Part shown: positions 21,801-29,706 of the stretch, in pieces
How the letters are laid out: the number at the start of each line of letters is the position of its first letter
Numbering within the stretch: the first letter of the stretch is position 1
NCBI RefSeq assembly: GCF_015207735.1
Contig: NZ_JADEWG010000018.1
Location: forward strand, 1-64,000
DNA length: 64,000 nt
DNA from: [Phormidium] sp. LEGE 05292
GTDB lineage: Bacteria; Cyanobacteriota; Cyanobacteriia; Cyanobacteriales; Aerosakkonemataceae
Direction of reading: 5' to 3'
The notes under the pieces: generated by a model
What the model saw: only the letters and a program-made list of their open reading frames with translations
Database searches by the model: none
What the model was told of the DNA's origin: nothing
Position numbers and translations under genes: made by a program

Positions 21801-24714
21801 CTCTACCTCGATCAAAAATAATCCCGTTCCCCTTAGTTTGGCTATTAGTCCTTACTTAGGTTTAGGGTTTAGTTCTGTCGCTCAGGATACTGAATTGCGA
21901 CTCACTTTAGCAGAACTGCTTTGTCTAGATAAAGCGACTCAAACTCTCAAACCTGTTGCCAGTCACACTTGGGAATTGCAAAAGTTTGAACTTGATGTAA
22001 CATTGCGTCCAGAACTCGATAAACCTACGGTTTCAGATGAACTGGCAAAGGCATTTAAAGCAGCACTTACAGTTAACCCAGTAGATATGAGAAATGCAAC
22101 AATTGAGCCTCTTGAACCTCAGCCTGTAAGTCATTGGAAGATAACAATTAACTCACCTTTACGACGGACATATTCGATCCAAAAAGTAGATGAATTGGCA
22201 AGCAAACAGTTCAAACTCCTGGTTTATCAGGGTAGAGAAGAAATTCGTGAGTTAAGCAATTCTTGGGCTGAACAAACTCATGCACTACTGGCTCCAGATT
22301 CACCTGTGGCAATTCTACGATTTCGTGAGATTAACGAAGGTTTTTTGGCAGCAGGTTCTTCTTTAGTCGTCCAGGATAGCACTGCCCCTGCTTTATCTAC
22401 AACTTATTCGTTTGCGATCGCTCCTAGTATTACACCTATTCTGCCTGTGAAGCGAGTTTTTCCGATGCGATCGCCTGTTCGGTGGTTGCGTTTCCGAGAA
22501 GCTCAGTTTAATCTCAATCCGATTCCTGTAAATTTGCGCTCGTTTGAACTCGCGTCGCCGCAAACAACTAGCGTTCAGCCACTCTATTTACTCCCCAACT
22601 CTAAATTAGGGGAAAAACGACATTGGGCTTGGGGCATGAGTGGATTGTGCCTGAGCGTACAGTATACCGAGAAACGGCAGGCGATCGCTGGAAAGCCCAT
22701 CATTTCAAAGTCTGAATTCACCCTTTGGTGGCAAGCTTTTCAGCATTTTGTTCAATTTCGTTCTGCTGCCAATAGTCCTAAAAACTTACAGCAGGCAACA
22801 GCTGGACTACCGCCGATGTTTCGTGCGCCTGCTATCAAAAGTTTACTTCCCGCCCTCCCCGATCCGCTTTTACCTACCATTGATGAAATTGAAGAAAAAA
22901 CATCATTTGATTTAGCATCGATCAATCCATTTAAACAAGGGCAACCTGTCTTACCTGGAAATGTTTACTATTTAATGTTAGGTAACAGACCAGGCACGAT
23001 GCTAGCTATTCGCAATCAACTTCTGCGCCAAAGCTATTCTCAAACCAATTCTCACGCAGTGATGGTTTCAGGAAGTATCCCCGTCCAACATCGGATGCCT
23101 CGTCCCGTGCCACTACCTGAAAATCAAAATACCAATGGCAAAGAATTACAGACTTGGGCAAGTTATTTTGAACCCAACCTAAATGTTCTAGCCACAAATA
23201 CTCCAGCCGATGAAGCTTTCTTCGCTGAATTCCTGCCACAAGAACCGGAAAAACCAAAACAAGTTGCAAGGCGCTTGCGGATGCAATTAAAAGCCCCAGA
23301 GTATGGTGCAATTCTATATAATTGGGATGGAATTTTAGTGTTTGAAATCGAGACAAAACCTGAAGATTTTGTGATAGAAGATTGGACAATTAAACTTAGC
23401 ATTACAACAACTGAGCAACCAATTGAATACACTATCGAACCAATATTTAGTATTAAAGCTGACAGCACTGATGAAGCTCAAAAAGCACAGCTACAGAAAT
23501 TCGCAGAGAGTTTAAATTCACTTATAGTTGAAGATGAGTTAATAAAACAGTTTGAGACTCAGGGAATAATCCTTGCTAATGCTACTGTTTTAGTCAAACA
23601 AAGCGATCGATTATGGCGCATAACTGATAATAAGCAAGAATATGTAATTTTAAAAAGGACTCTCAAAGCACAAATCGATGGGCAAGATTCGCAAGAACTA
23701 AATGTTTATCATTATCGCCATCGAACTTATCATTTTAAACCATTAAACGAACAAATGGATTTAACTCTAAAATCACTGTTAACCCAGAAAGCGGGGTCTC
23801 TGGTGACTGCTCAGATTCGGATTCGCCATAAATCAGAAGATAGTTTTGAGCAGATACTTTCATTTCCTCTACGGATTGCAGGTAAAACAGCTTTACCTTA
23901 TGCTGTCGAACCATATTTCATCCACTTTGAAGATCCAGAATATAACCGTTTGTTGTCTTCACCCTCAGCACGAACTAACCGCACAGTTACAATTAAAAGA
24001 GACGAAAACGAAAAACCAGAGATACATACAATTACGCTGGCAACTGACCGCCGAGACTACAATTTTGATAGTCTTATTGCTCTGCGATATGATTGGGATA
24101 ATAAACAAAAGTTCCAGAATACGAAAGCAAAATTAGAGTTTTACGCAATTTCTAATAATAGCGCTGAGACTCGCTTGCAAATCTATAATGAGAACGGGTT
24201 AAAAGAGTCAATTGAATTCTCGCCTGGTCAACTACACCAACTATCATTGCAGCAACTACAACGCGGTCAAAAAATAGGATTAGCTCCTGGTGAAAACTTG
24301 GAATTAAGATTAACTATAGAAGAAATTCTTAATCAAGAATACCTCCTTAAACATAAAGTCAATATTGTAGAAATACCAGTCAATCCCGTTCCACAAGCCG
24401 CTTATGCCTTGCTTCGAGGTTATTCAACCAGAGAAAATTCTCAAGTTGAATGTGTTCGTTTTGCTTGGAGTCCTGAACCTAATCGAATTGAGTTAGTTTG
24501 TGCAGAAGATTTACGAACTGAAGTCGTGCGACGGCGTGCAGTGTTTCATTGGCAAGATTCCATGAGGGTTCAGTTGAGTCAGCAAAATGGAGAGGTAACA
24601 GAAGGAGAAACGACAAAAGCGGAACGGCAATGGTTGACGAAAGTATTGCCTATCTATCAAATTCAGAAATTTACTCAAACTGGCTCAACTCATTTCCCAA
24701 AATTCAAGAATTGA
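15850..24714 (+). CDS. Giant protein of unknown function, 2954 aa
   Basis: I do not recognise this protein. It starts at the ATG that overlaps the stop of the preceding giant gene by four bases, preceded by GGAGGAG (15837-15843). No signal peptide, transmembrane segment or catalytic motif stands out. The sequence is soluble-looking throughout, mostly predicted beta strands, with many Trp and Pro residues and short low-complexity linkers: a Pro-rich stretch around 18490-18530 and a Ser/Thr/Gln-rich stretch around 21590-21780. Its size and position suggest a structural partner of the 3411-residue protein and the PhoD-like phosphatase. Codon use and the density of GCGATCGC sites resemble the neighbours, so there is no sign of very recent import from a distant host. 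Confidence 0.75.
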   Translation: MTIISDLPNLKLKGPFWTAEAETIWLEGPEEGSKDDQWALRSLFVQLVDNGAVAPGMLYLPGTIIALCFIKTVEIKPVSGTSYLWQRPGNQQAPKKPNLAEIQAKVRSGELALLLLVGEASEWTRSKPPQFTCIAGEISLTPLRSQQDAQARLYNVLDLKPTEFKPNERSGNAGLVAELSVHSSGLTIYGKARLPWLTSHRQEQPRLAAPFQLAIELPLKSTPQLRLSLETERLTPAEENEWIKAWQQFSYFINPSYTFNEFKASAAPSWVTIEVSNSSVVPSLYWRVFDWSDRTEAQPLPLQFPSDAVRLSIADQNPYNPKNPPTSLARTALEIKSITSQENQLIVRIGMQQNDPVIEQGTLTYNAEFQAEQPDWNESFTVDDFKLAFHPTQTPSFLRNNQDLLIPEWFYNSTLFRFELSQAELNSLDSEILPENFKQLLEKSGIQPKLDSKIVTIQQGKWWLFQATTMQFEDKITSYFIKLEPETIQLEKKVLLISRQPNAINPAVLWGFMPLAEGWAQLPVPNITEQIYLDAQLANVTDPTASQTQLRSPLFQGAVEFGNRNVEIPQPESSDEHPWSFSLLDAESLSGTWTLHRQEKEAVSEYDDYQLKKIELTLKTPEIILDGLFWLSTGKPKAEDALPDLNNWISGVESIPLQTVLGAQDTFPPLVAIAFKNLRFYRKLASASESIPVLGEWSFQYEVDSQQFYRAVQRGVLPPNTFSDHLALVWRRHSTLPMIQALPLTQSKTPANFPNASRQLMPFELNIQAETHLPNAWRFGVGLSEGSDRNLIKGARNWASVLNQELAPAREWRSLFDLPMVSLSVPGLILDPNPNITKADIDAETKLNRQYRFDLPYTDELNAFAQLPKVPKNPEVVSPLPDSPPPEPPKPLTRESLADHWQSLSDRANLASADAVDAFVSQADRISIQHLIEPFSWNIKPPQFQLDSYPGKFELTNADDDNNLTIQTDRLLEGISGHFVESNGTLKLIKDGSQNGKVPYTITAGSMETYQLSNSDLRDQRGLSRAVSQATALFISTPVQVADAGTSEQPVITKTYELTTSLVPVDLQVHEGRNWQIWFRDIPFQEGVFERQKNLSPFAEDINDPEALSRDRNYLAGYEWRLAANDKSSLPLELFNLHFYPLTLEYGVKNGDRITQIEIIGRLQLPITNPSEIENLNTVVRLKFSLPNETSNQLELAEISLEPLLAGNQEPTEAPVVSPEKPKGKWYLTSIKSIKEETGEVPCLEWQHIELNKTNKTINISEATLKFSLFNTIWSIPLRQGEENITLSFGETAQIISVPLSNFNTLLNSELTAAGTLFLKVVDLSLDLRDIAQPKHEVSVTIAVQLGQRYQELSSTSIRSTYSFKADIKFALLQDSYPRIVWENATLFDDLEILTSSNLDAIVARDNSLQFRWEQYQLKSQADEQSSSPRYLLPGMVLKSGQAPGYATLTFTIQQETESLESDSAPFGTAKLHTIKVQTVAVEALLFCQWGDFIQSDLTPEFIESNQLFSSSAGDVIFGYTGELKQVWQESLLLNGFVEIKNLISWSTEMKVSDNKTSLTYPAARPKDGLSPDLNHIRHTMRILFNQHQIPSNLLGAGNGEFLLFNLKTTESWKFLAVVEHQLINVKPLLNRETDEWSTAALENDRRWTVVQEVRLFSPNFFRKFLESLSGAKTLSPTGVIADLQDATHGYLSVRLRSLLATGANPDLAKLSADTLLVEASAPHWIKQQASTVSNFTSLQFLPNGTQQAILSNLRDYAPSAPTEPKWLLLIMPFLGRLQAQVRDRLDASLNLENLSALQLDPIQLLQYRQKNQRNAPISDIVLALCHWADFKPLEVGISGFETTIGRTWSRLDPLSVEESWFRFQNPPRELLPTDRSSTLQSVTAALPDTPARLSRSTALNRAFDAVRLFYPPQSNSSSSAIPATSQIVPQPKVLLLNQGNGWTVTTGLQIIDNCNFPKKDTTSSQQPTTTSQQTNRYPAATLLSTSIKNNPVPLSLAISPYLGLGFSSVAQDTELRLTLAELLCLDKATQTLKPVASHTWELQKFELDVTLRPELDKPTVSDELAKAFKAALTVNPVDMRNATIEPLEPQPVSHWKITINSPLRRTYSIQKVDELASKQFKLLVYQGREEIRELSNSWAEQTHALLAPDSPVAILRFREINEGFLAAGSSLVVQDSTAPALSTTYSFAIAPSITPILPVKRVFPMRSPVRWLRFREAQFNLNPIPVNLRSFELASPQTTSVQPLYLLPNSKLGEKRHWAWGMSGLCLSVQYTEKRQAIAGKPIISKSEFTLWWQAFQHFVQFRSAANSPKNLQQATAGLPPMFRAPAIKSLLPALPDPLLPTIDEIEEKTSFDLASINPFKQGQPVLPGNVYYLMLGNRPGTMLAIRNQLLRQSYSQTNSHAVMVSGSIPVQHRMPRPVPLPENQNTNGKELQTWASYFEPNLNVLATNTPADEAFFAEFLPQEPEKPKQVARRLRMQLKAPEYGAILYNWDGILVFEIETKPEDFVIEDWTIKLSITTTEQPIEYTIEPIFSIKADSTDEAQKAQLQKFAESLNSLIVEDELIKQFETQGIILANATVLVKQSDRLWRITDNKQEYVILKRTLKAQIDGQDSQELNVYHYRHRTYHFKPLNEQMDLTLKSLLTQKAGSLVTAQIRIRHKSEDSFEQILSFPLRIAGKTALPYAVEPYFIHFEDPEYNRLLSSPSARTNRTVTIKRDENEKPEIHTITLATDRRDYNFDSLIALRYDWDNKQKFQNTKAKLEFYAISNNSAETRLQIYNENGLKESIEFSPGQLHQLSLQQLQRGQKIGLAPGENLELRLTIEEILNQEYLLKHKVNIVEIPVNPVPQAAYALLRGYSTRENSQVECVRFAWSPEPNRIELVCAEDLRTEVVRRRAVFHWQDSMRVQLSQQNGEVTEGETTKAERQWLTKVLPIYQIQKFTQTGSTHFPKFKN

Positions 24715-24740
24715 GTAGTTGCCCAGAAAATAGTAGATAC

Positions 24741-24773
24741 GCCTAGCTTGGGTAAGCAAGATGCTGGCTAGGC
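24741..24773 (+). terminator. Hairpin after the giant-protein operon
   Basis: A perfect 7-bp stem, GCCTAGC (24741-24747) with GCTAGGC (24767-24773), lies 26 bases after the stop of the second giant gene and before the convergent polymerase-like gene. There is no strong T-run on either side, so termination activity is uncertain. Confidence 0.4.
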
Positions 24774-24838
24774 TTAGGGAACTTCTTCATAAAAAAGAGA
24801 AATTGTGTTTTAAATTCCAAGAAATAGTTGTCTCGTTC

Positions 24839-27800
24839 TTATCGTTGTGTTTCTCGACCTTTTGTGGAGTTCTTGTTTACCTGAAGTTGATTAAGTCTGG
24901 CATCGACTAAAGGCTTAACTTTAGAAACAAAGTGTTCCACTTCAACTGATTTAATTCCATGAGTCTGTATCTCCTCCAAACTCGACGCTATAGGCAATGG
25001 TGTATAGCTACCTCCCTCATATCTCACCCTCATTTTGGGAATCTTTGCTTCAGTGGAACCATTGTCATACAGTGTCAGTTCGGATTTGCCTCGATCCCAA
25101 ACAGCTGTGTTCGATTTACCCACAGCGATCGCCCCCGTAGCAGTGGGTTTACCCTCCAAATAAAGGAAACTGTGGACAATAGGAGCGATCGCCTCTGTAC
25201 GCTGTGCTTGTAACAACTGAGCTTGATTATACTCCTGTTGTAAAGCTACTGTTGGCGGTACAGGAACTACACTGCTTTGCAGAGTTTCTAGCACTACTTG
25301 CTGGTTATCCTGTGCTGCTGGGTATTGTTCTTCTTGTTGTGCGAAAGCAGACTCCATTAACTGCTTTTGACCATCTAAGTTTGTTTGTATATCTTGTGCT
25401 TCCAATTCTACTGTTGAACTAGTAGCAGGAATAGACCACAATGTTTCATGTAATTTAGGCATCGATTCCAAGCGTTCCAAATAAGTATTCGGTTTTCCTG
25501 AAGCTTGAAGTAGTTCGCCGCACCGTTCAATCAACTGTTGGTAAACTTCTGGTTTCACGGTATCGGGTTTAATAAAAAAGACTTCATAACCCCGTTGAGT
25601 TTCTGACCAAACTAAAGCTTCGTCAGGCGAATGAAGCCATTCTACTCCCTGTGCAGAAAGCCAATTTGAAGTGTTCTCACTCAATCGTTTGTCTACTGAC
25701 AATCCTAAAGCAGGTTGTTCTGACAAACTTCCATTGGTGGAAAACCACTCATGGTCTTCTTTAGTAAACAACAACGTTGGTAATTGAGTTAATTTTGTGC
25801 GAAATCCACGAGAAATTTCGAGAAGTTCGGAAGAAATTTGTGATTTCTGTTCGGTTTGAATTAGCTTTGTCCAAGTCTCTGGATATTCTACACTCTCTGG
25901 AGCAACAGTAATAGTTGCAGTGGTGGAATTACTTGTTAAGAAAGCATTTTGAAACGTTTGTCCCTCAACTAACAAACCAGCTTTTGAGAGAGCTTCTTTG
26001 CTTTCTTTTTGGGTCAGTATACCCACAACTTTTCCATCTATTAGAATAGCAGGTTCGGGCGATCGTTCTTTGAACCCCACAGTCACGGTAGCTGTTTGGT
26101 TATGGAATGAGCTTGACCAGAAAGACTTTCCTAGTTTATTGATGCGAAAAGAATTACCGATAGCAGTAGTGGCAATAACGTGCGAACCAAAGCCTTTTCC
26201 TCGACTATTCAGTGTAACATCAATAGTTTTTCCATCTACCAAACGACCCGCTTTTTCTAGGATATTGATGCTCGCTTTATCCAATTCACCCAACACTTGA
26301 TTACCCACTTTAATTACTGGGATTGGTTCAGGTTTAACAAAACTAATTGTCACTGATGCCTGTTCACCCCGAAAAGCTCTTTGGGCAAAGCTATGTTGTT
26401 GAGCTTTACCGATTTGAATTGCTGTGTTAATTCTCGGATGATTTAATTGAACTTGAATTGTGTGACCTGGGTCAGGATTAACAGTGGCTAGTGCTTTTGT
26501 TCCTATGGGTAAATGGGCACTTCTCGACTCTATGGGAGCAAATTCTTTTTCTTCAATAAACACTAAGGGACGATTGTAACGAGGATGTTCTGCTGGTAAA
26601 TCCTGACGTACTTGGATTTGTACTGGTAACAAATCATCCTGGTTCCATTCTCTACCAAAATGTTGATTAGACTCGGCAGCATTAATTCCGGTGACGGTAA
26701 GTTTTGTAAATTGAAGCTGTTCTAATTGTTCAATTACTTGTTCGGGAAAAGCAGCAAAGGAGAAGTTGGATATTTTATATTCTTGACTAGAGTTGGTTTC
26801 TGATTGCTCTTTTGACTTTTCTTCAAAACCTCTGCTTGTCCCTAAATGCCAACAGGCAGATGCCATTGCCAGTTTTTGCTCTTCAGGAATACTACTGTTA
26901 AATTCGCTCAGGAAATCATAAGCGAATTTAAACATCAACTTTACCTGTCTTTGTGATAAAGGTGATGCTACTTCAACTGATACATTTTTAGTAATCAATC
27001 CCTCGCCCGAATGAATTTTTTTAATAGCTTCCTCTTGTAAAACTGACTTCAGTGTTTGCCGTGAATGTTCGCATAAAGTTCCCAAGGGCAGAAACTTTGA
27101 GCTACCATCTTCATTACTTTGTCCTTCCACTTCTGCTAACACTTTCCACCGATGACTTTTTTGATGAAAGCCTTTTTTGTTTTCAACTAACTTGATATTT
27201 AAATGCTCTCCTCGTTCTCCTATTTTTTTTAAATCTCCATTTTCTCCAAATAAGGCTGGGTGCTTGTACTGAGTTAAGTTACTAACTTCTATTGCCATAC
27301 CTTTTTGAGTGAGTACTTTTAAAACTGGCCCTTTTTCGGTTTTTAAGCGTTGGTTTTGAATTGAAGCAGCGTTAAATAGTTCATCGAACTTGACTTTAGT
27401 AGCCTCAGCTTGTTTGAGTTGTTCTTCTGTATAACTGGGGGGAAATAGGTCGCGAAACTGTACTGTTGGACGTGATTCTAACGGATTGGCTTCATAAATT
27501 TCATTAACTTGCTGAATTATTAGTTCTCTTGGACTTAAACCATTAGTAGAAATTCCTGTTTCTAAAAAAACGTCATGTTGTTTTTTGTCTTTAATGTATT
27601 CAACATTTCGATGTAGCAGTCGAGAATTTTCTTTAACTACATCCAAATCGGGAGCGCGATTACTTTTGAAAATATCCACTGCTATCTGGTTTTGATATCC
27701 CGCTTCACTTACCATTTCGTGATACATTTGTCGATTCAGTAGCAGCGCTCTTTCAATAAGTTCTGGAGTTAATTCTCTTTGATTAGCTATCTGAGCAAAC

Positions 27801-28744
27801 TTTGGATATTTACTGGCTATTTCTGTACCAATTGTGTCACCATCAAAGTCTCTTCCTTGGCGTTCTGATTCGGTTTCTGCTGGCACAATTTCATCAGTTT
27901 CAATACCTTGCGAACGCAAGGCTTCTATTCTTTGGGCAATCCGTTCTCTGGTTTCGTCATTGACTACTACCACTCCTACGAGAGGTTTTCCATTGGGGTC
28001 TAGTGCGTCGGCGACGTATTTATTTTTGTTAATGCACATCCCGTTGGAATTGAGATATGGTGAGCGAAAGTTTAAGATTTCTTCGCCTTCGGGAAATCTC
28101 ATATCGCAGATTTCACCACTGATTAATTCTTTACTCGGTATAATCATGGCCCGATTAAATTTTATACTTTTTCCTAAAGCTAAATCTCGCCATTGATTTT
28201 GCATGAAACGTTCTAGTTCGTCTACTACTTTTTGGGATGATAGTAATTGACAGTGACCCTCTAGGTCGGCTTTAATTAGACGATACATCATTGGGTCTTG
28301 TTGTTCGGCTGTTTCTGATTCTGAAGTATCGTTTTCTTCTCCGTTTTCTTCGATTTTCAGTTGTCGGTTTTTTTGGAATTTTTCGTAGGCTTCACAGTAG
28401 CGTTGTGCTACTTTTCTGGGATCTTTTTGAATGTTCGCTAATAATAGTGCTTCTGTTTCGATTTGACGCAGAAAGTCTTTTATGCCAAATGGCGCACAAT
28501 CCAGTGTTTGAGAAATTGCTACTAAGGAAGACTGGGAACGGTCTTTTTCACCTATGAATATCCTTTGGTTGCTGTATAGTCCTGGTCGAATTGGGTGATT
28601 TTTTTTGTCTCCTCCTTTGAATGATGATGTGGGTATGATTAGATCTATTTTGCTGTTGATTTCTGGTTTAATGGGTAGTGAGTTCAGGTTTAATGGTGCT
28701 ACTGTTCCTTTGCCAAACCGACCAGATAATTCTCCTTCTAAACA
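24839..28744 (-). CDS. RNA-polymerase-like protein, main part (QDE-1/YonO type), after in-frame TGA
   Basis: This is the larger part of a single-chain RNA polymerase homologue. Numbered from the first ATG (28291), GRDFDGDTIG near residue 148 matches the metal-binding DxDGD loop of the catalytic double-psi beta-barrel, and EILNFRSPYLNSNG near residue 70 resembles the strand-loop before it. The open frame runs 151 codons further upstream to 28744 with no ATG, GTG or TTG, and this part contains SGRFGKGTV, which resembles the conserved lysine motif of the other barrel (RHGNKG in bacterial beta, YKG in eukaryotic RdRPs). A TGA at 28745-28747 separates it from the preceding frame, so starting at 28291 would lose the lysine motif. 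The C-terminal part holds two related segments near residues 664 and 757 and a Gln-rich region near 970-1075. It may be expressed by readthrough, or it may be a damaged gene. Confidence 0.7.
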   Translation of the reverse strand, partial: CLEGELSGRFGKGTVAPLNLNSLPIKPEINSKIDLIIPTSSFKGGDKKNHPIRPGLYSNQRIFIGEKDRSQSSLVAISQTLDCAPFGIKDFLRQIETEALLLANIQKDPRKVAQRYCEAYEKFQKNRQLKIEENGEENDTSESETAEQQDPMMYRLIKADLEGHCQLLSSQKVVDELERFMQNQWRDLALGKSIKFNRAMIIPSKELISGEICDMRFPEGEEILNFRSPYLNSNGMCINKNKYVADALDPNGKPLVGVVVVNDETRERIAQRIEALRSQGIETDEIVPAETESERQGRDFDGDTIGTEIASKYPKFAQIANQRELTPELIERALLLNRQMYHEMVSEAGYQNQIAVDIFKSNRAPDLDVVKENSRLLHRNVEYIKDKKQHDVFLETGISTNGLSPRELIIQQVNEIYEANPLESRPTVQFRDLFPPSYTEEQLKQAEATKVKFDELFNAASIQNQRLKTEKGPVLKVLTQKGMAIEVSNLTQYKHPALFGENGDLKKIGERGEHLNIKLVENKKGFHQKSHRWKVLAEVEGQSNEDGSSKFLPLGTLCEHSRQTLKSVLQEEAIKKIHSGEGLITKNVSVEVASPLSQRQVKLMFKFAYDFLSEFNSSIPEEQKLAMASACWHLGTSRGFEEKSKEQSETNSSQEYKISNFSFAAFPEQVIEQLEQLQFTKLTVTGINAAESNQHFGREWNQDDLLPVQIQVRQDLPAEHPRYNRPLVFIEEKEFAPIESRSAHLPIGTKALATVNPDPGHTIQVQLNHPRINTAIQIGKAQQHSFAQRAFRGEQASVTISFVKPEPIPVIKVGNQVLGELDKASINILEKAGRLVDGKTIDVTLNSRGKGFGSHVIATTAIGNSFRINKLGKSFWSSSFHNQTATVTVGFKERSPEPAILIDGKVVGILTQKESKEALSKAGLLVEGQTFQNAFLTSNSTTATITVAPESVEYPETWTKLIQTEQKSQISSELLEISRGFRTKLTQLPTLLFTKEDHEWFSTNGSLSEQPALGLSVDKRLSENTSNWLSAQGVEWLHSPDEALVWSETQRGYEVFFIKPDTVKPEVYQQLIERCGELLQASGKPNTYLERLESMPKLHETLWSIPATSSTVELEAQDIQTNLDGQKQLMESAFAQQEEQYPAAQDNQQVVLETLQSSVVPVPPTVALQQEYNQAQLLQAQRTEAIAPIVHSFLYLEGKPTATGAIAVGKSNTAVWDRGKSELTLYDNGSTEAKIPKMRVRYEGGSYTPLPIASSLEEIQTHGIKSVEVEHFVSKVKPLVDARLNQLQVNKNSTKGRETQR

Positions 28745-29254
28745 TCATAGTCTATGTTGAATTACATTCGATACTGTTTCACTCAGTTCTGTTGCTAGTT
28801 CTGGTGAGATTTTCCCATGACAGTCTCCTACTAATCGCCATGCTATGTTGTTAGGAAGTATCTCTCCGTTTTCCCCTGTTATATCGTCTACAATTAAAAT
28901 ATTCACCTGCTGGTTTACAGCATTTTGGCAAGCGCCGATAAAGATGCTACCATAAGCACCCCGGTCTTTTCTGTCTGGACAAATGGCTTCTATTTTTTCT
29001 AAATATTTTGCAGGTCCATAAACTAATCGACCTCCGCTAGATAGTAGTAAGATGTGGTTTTCTGGATGATTATATAAGTCTTCGGGCGCACTATTTTCAT
29101 CTATATGACCGAAGGAAAAGTCGTTTGTTGCTTCAGGGAAAAATGCTTCTAGTAGGGTATTTTCCAGTTCTTCTGTTAAAATCCCACTGGGGTCTGATGG
29201 ATTTTCTATCCATTGGTTTAATCTGGTATCGAAGTGTTTAAATACTAGTGTCAT
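28745..29254 (-). CDS. N-terminal piece of the RNA-polymerase-like protein, 169 aa
   Basis: This frame ends in GDCHGKISPELATELSE followed by a short tail and TGA. The DGxGxIS-type motif is characteristic of eukaryotic-type RdRPs and lies shortly before the lysine-containing barrel, which in this window begins in the same frame just after the TGA. The piece is therefore best read as the upstream part of the gene at 24839-28744, not as a separate protein. The ATG at 29254 has no Shine-Dalgarno sequence and its 5' end overlaps the divergent plus-strand gene, so the true start may lie further inside. Taken alone the 169 residues show no other domain. Confidence 0.55.
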   Translation of the reverse strand: MTLVFKHFDTRLNQWIENPSDPSGILTEELENTLLEAFFPEATNDFSFGHIDENSAPEDLYNHPENHILLLSSGGRLVYGPAKYLEKIEAICPDRKDRGAYGSIFIGACQNAVNQQVNILIVDDITGENGEILPNNIAWRLVGDCHGKISPELATELSETVSNVIQHRL

Positions 29255-29267
29255 GGCGGTAAGTACT

Positions 29268-29564
29268 ATGATGAATTCTGATTTTTTGTCTCCGTTTGAG
29301 CGGGAGTTTGCTTTGGATGCAAATCTAGATGAGGATTATGTTGAGGGTTTGGTTATTCAGGGTTATTCTTATGACCAAATCCTTAGACAAGCCGAAGCTC
29401 TCCTTAATCGCATTCCCTTGGATGAGTTGCCTTTAGATATGGATGCTGAAGATTATTACGACTATCTCACTGGTGGTTATGATTCCTTGGAAAATGATGA
29501 GGAAATGGAACCAGAATTAGTTGAATATGTCTATCTCGACCCCAATGCTCCAGATGATTTTTAA
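29268..29564 (+). CDS. Small acidic hypothetical protein
   Basis: About 98 residues from the ATG at 29268; an in-frame ATG at 29253 would overlap the divergent start of the polymerase-like gene. I do not recognise the family. The protein is very acidic, with an Asp/Glu-rich C-terminus (LENDEEMEPELVEYVYLD), which is common in DNA-mimic or antagonist proteins, but I see nothing that proves such a role. A clear terminator follows directly, supporting a real transcript. Confidence 0.55.
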   Translation: MMNSDFLSPFEREFALDANLDEDYVEGLVIQGYSYDQILRQAEALLNRIPLDELPLDMDAEDYYDYLTGGYDSLENDEEMEPELVEYVYLDPNAPDDF

Positions 29565-29569
29565 CTTTG

Positions 29570-29600
29570 AAAGCGGCCTGTAAAGGTCGCTTTATTTTTA
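29570..29600 (+). terminator. Rho-independent terminator
   Basis: AAAGCGGCCT (29570-29579) pairs with AGGTCGCTTT (29584-29593) with one G-U pair and a GTAA loop, followed by ATTTTTA. It lies six bases after the stop of the small acidic gene. Confidence 0.85.
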
Positions 29601-29706
29601 ATCTTTTACTACAGAAATGGCTCTGGCAAATCATTAGTATCAGCAACAACGCTATGCGCTCATTGCAGAATCAATACCAAAGCCATATCTGTATGGGAAA
29701 ATAGCA

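Noticed and set aside
24839-28291. Taking the ATG at 28291 as the true start of the polymerase-like gene
   Set aside because: The 151 codons upstream are open, protein-like and contain the lysine motif, so that start would cut into the catalytic core.
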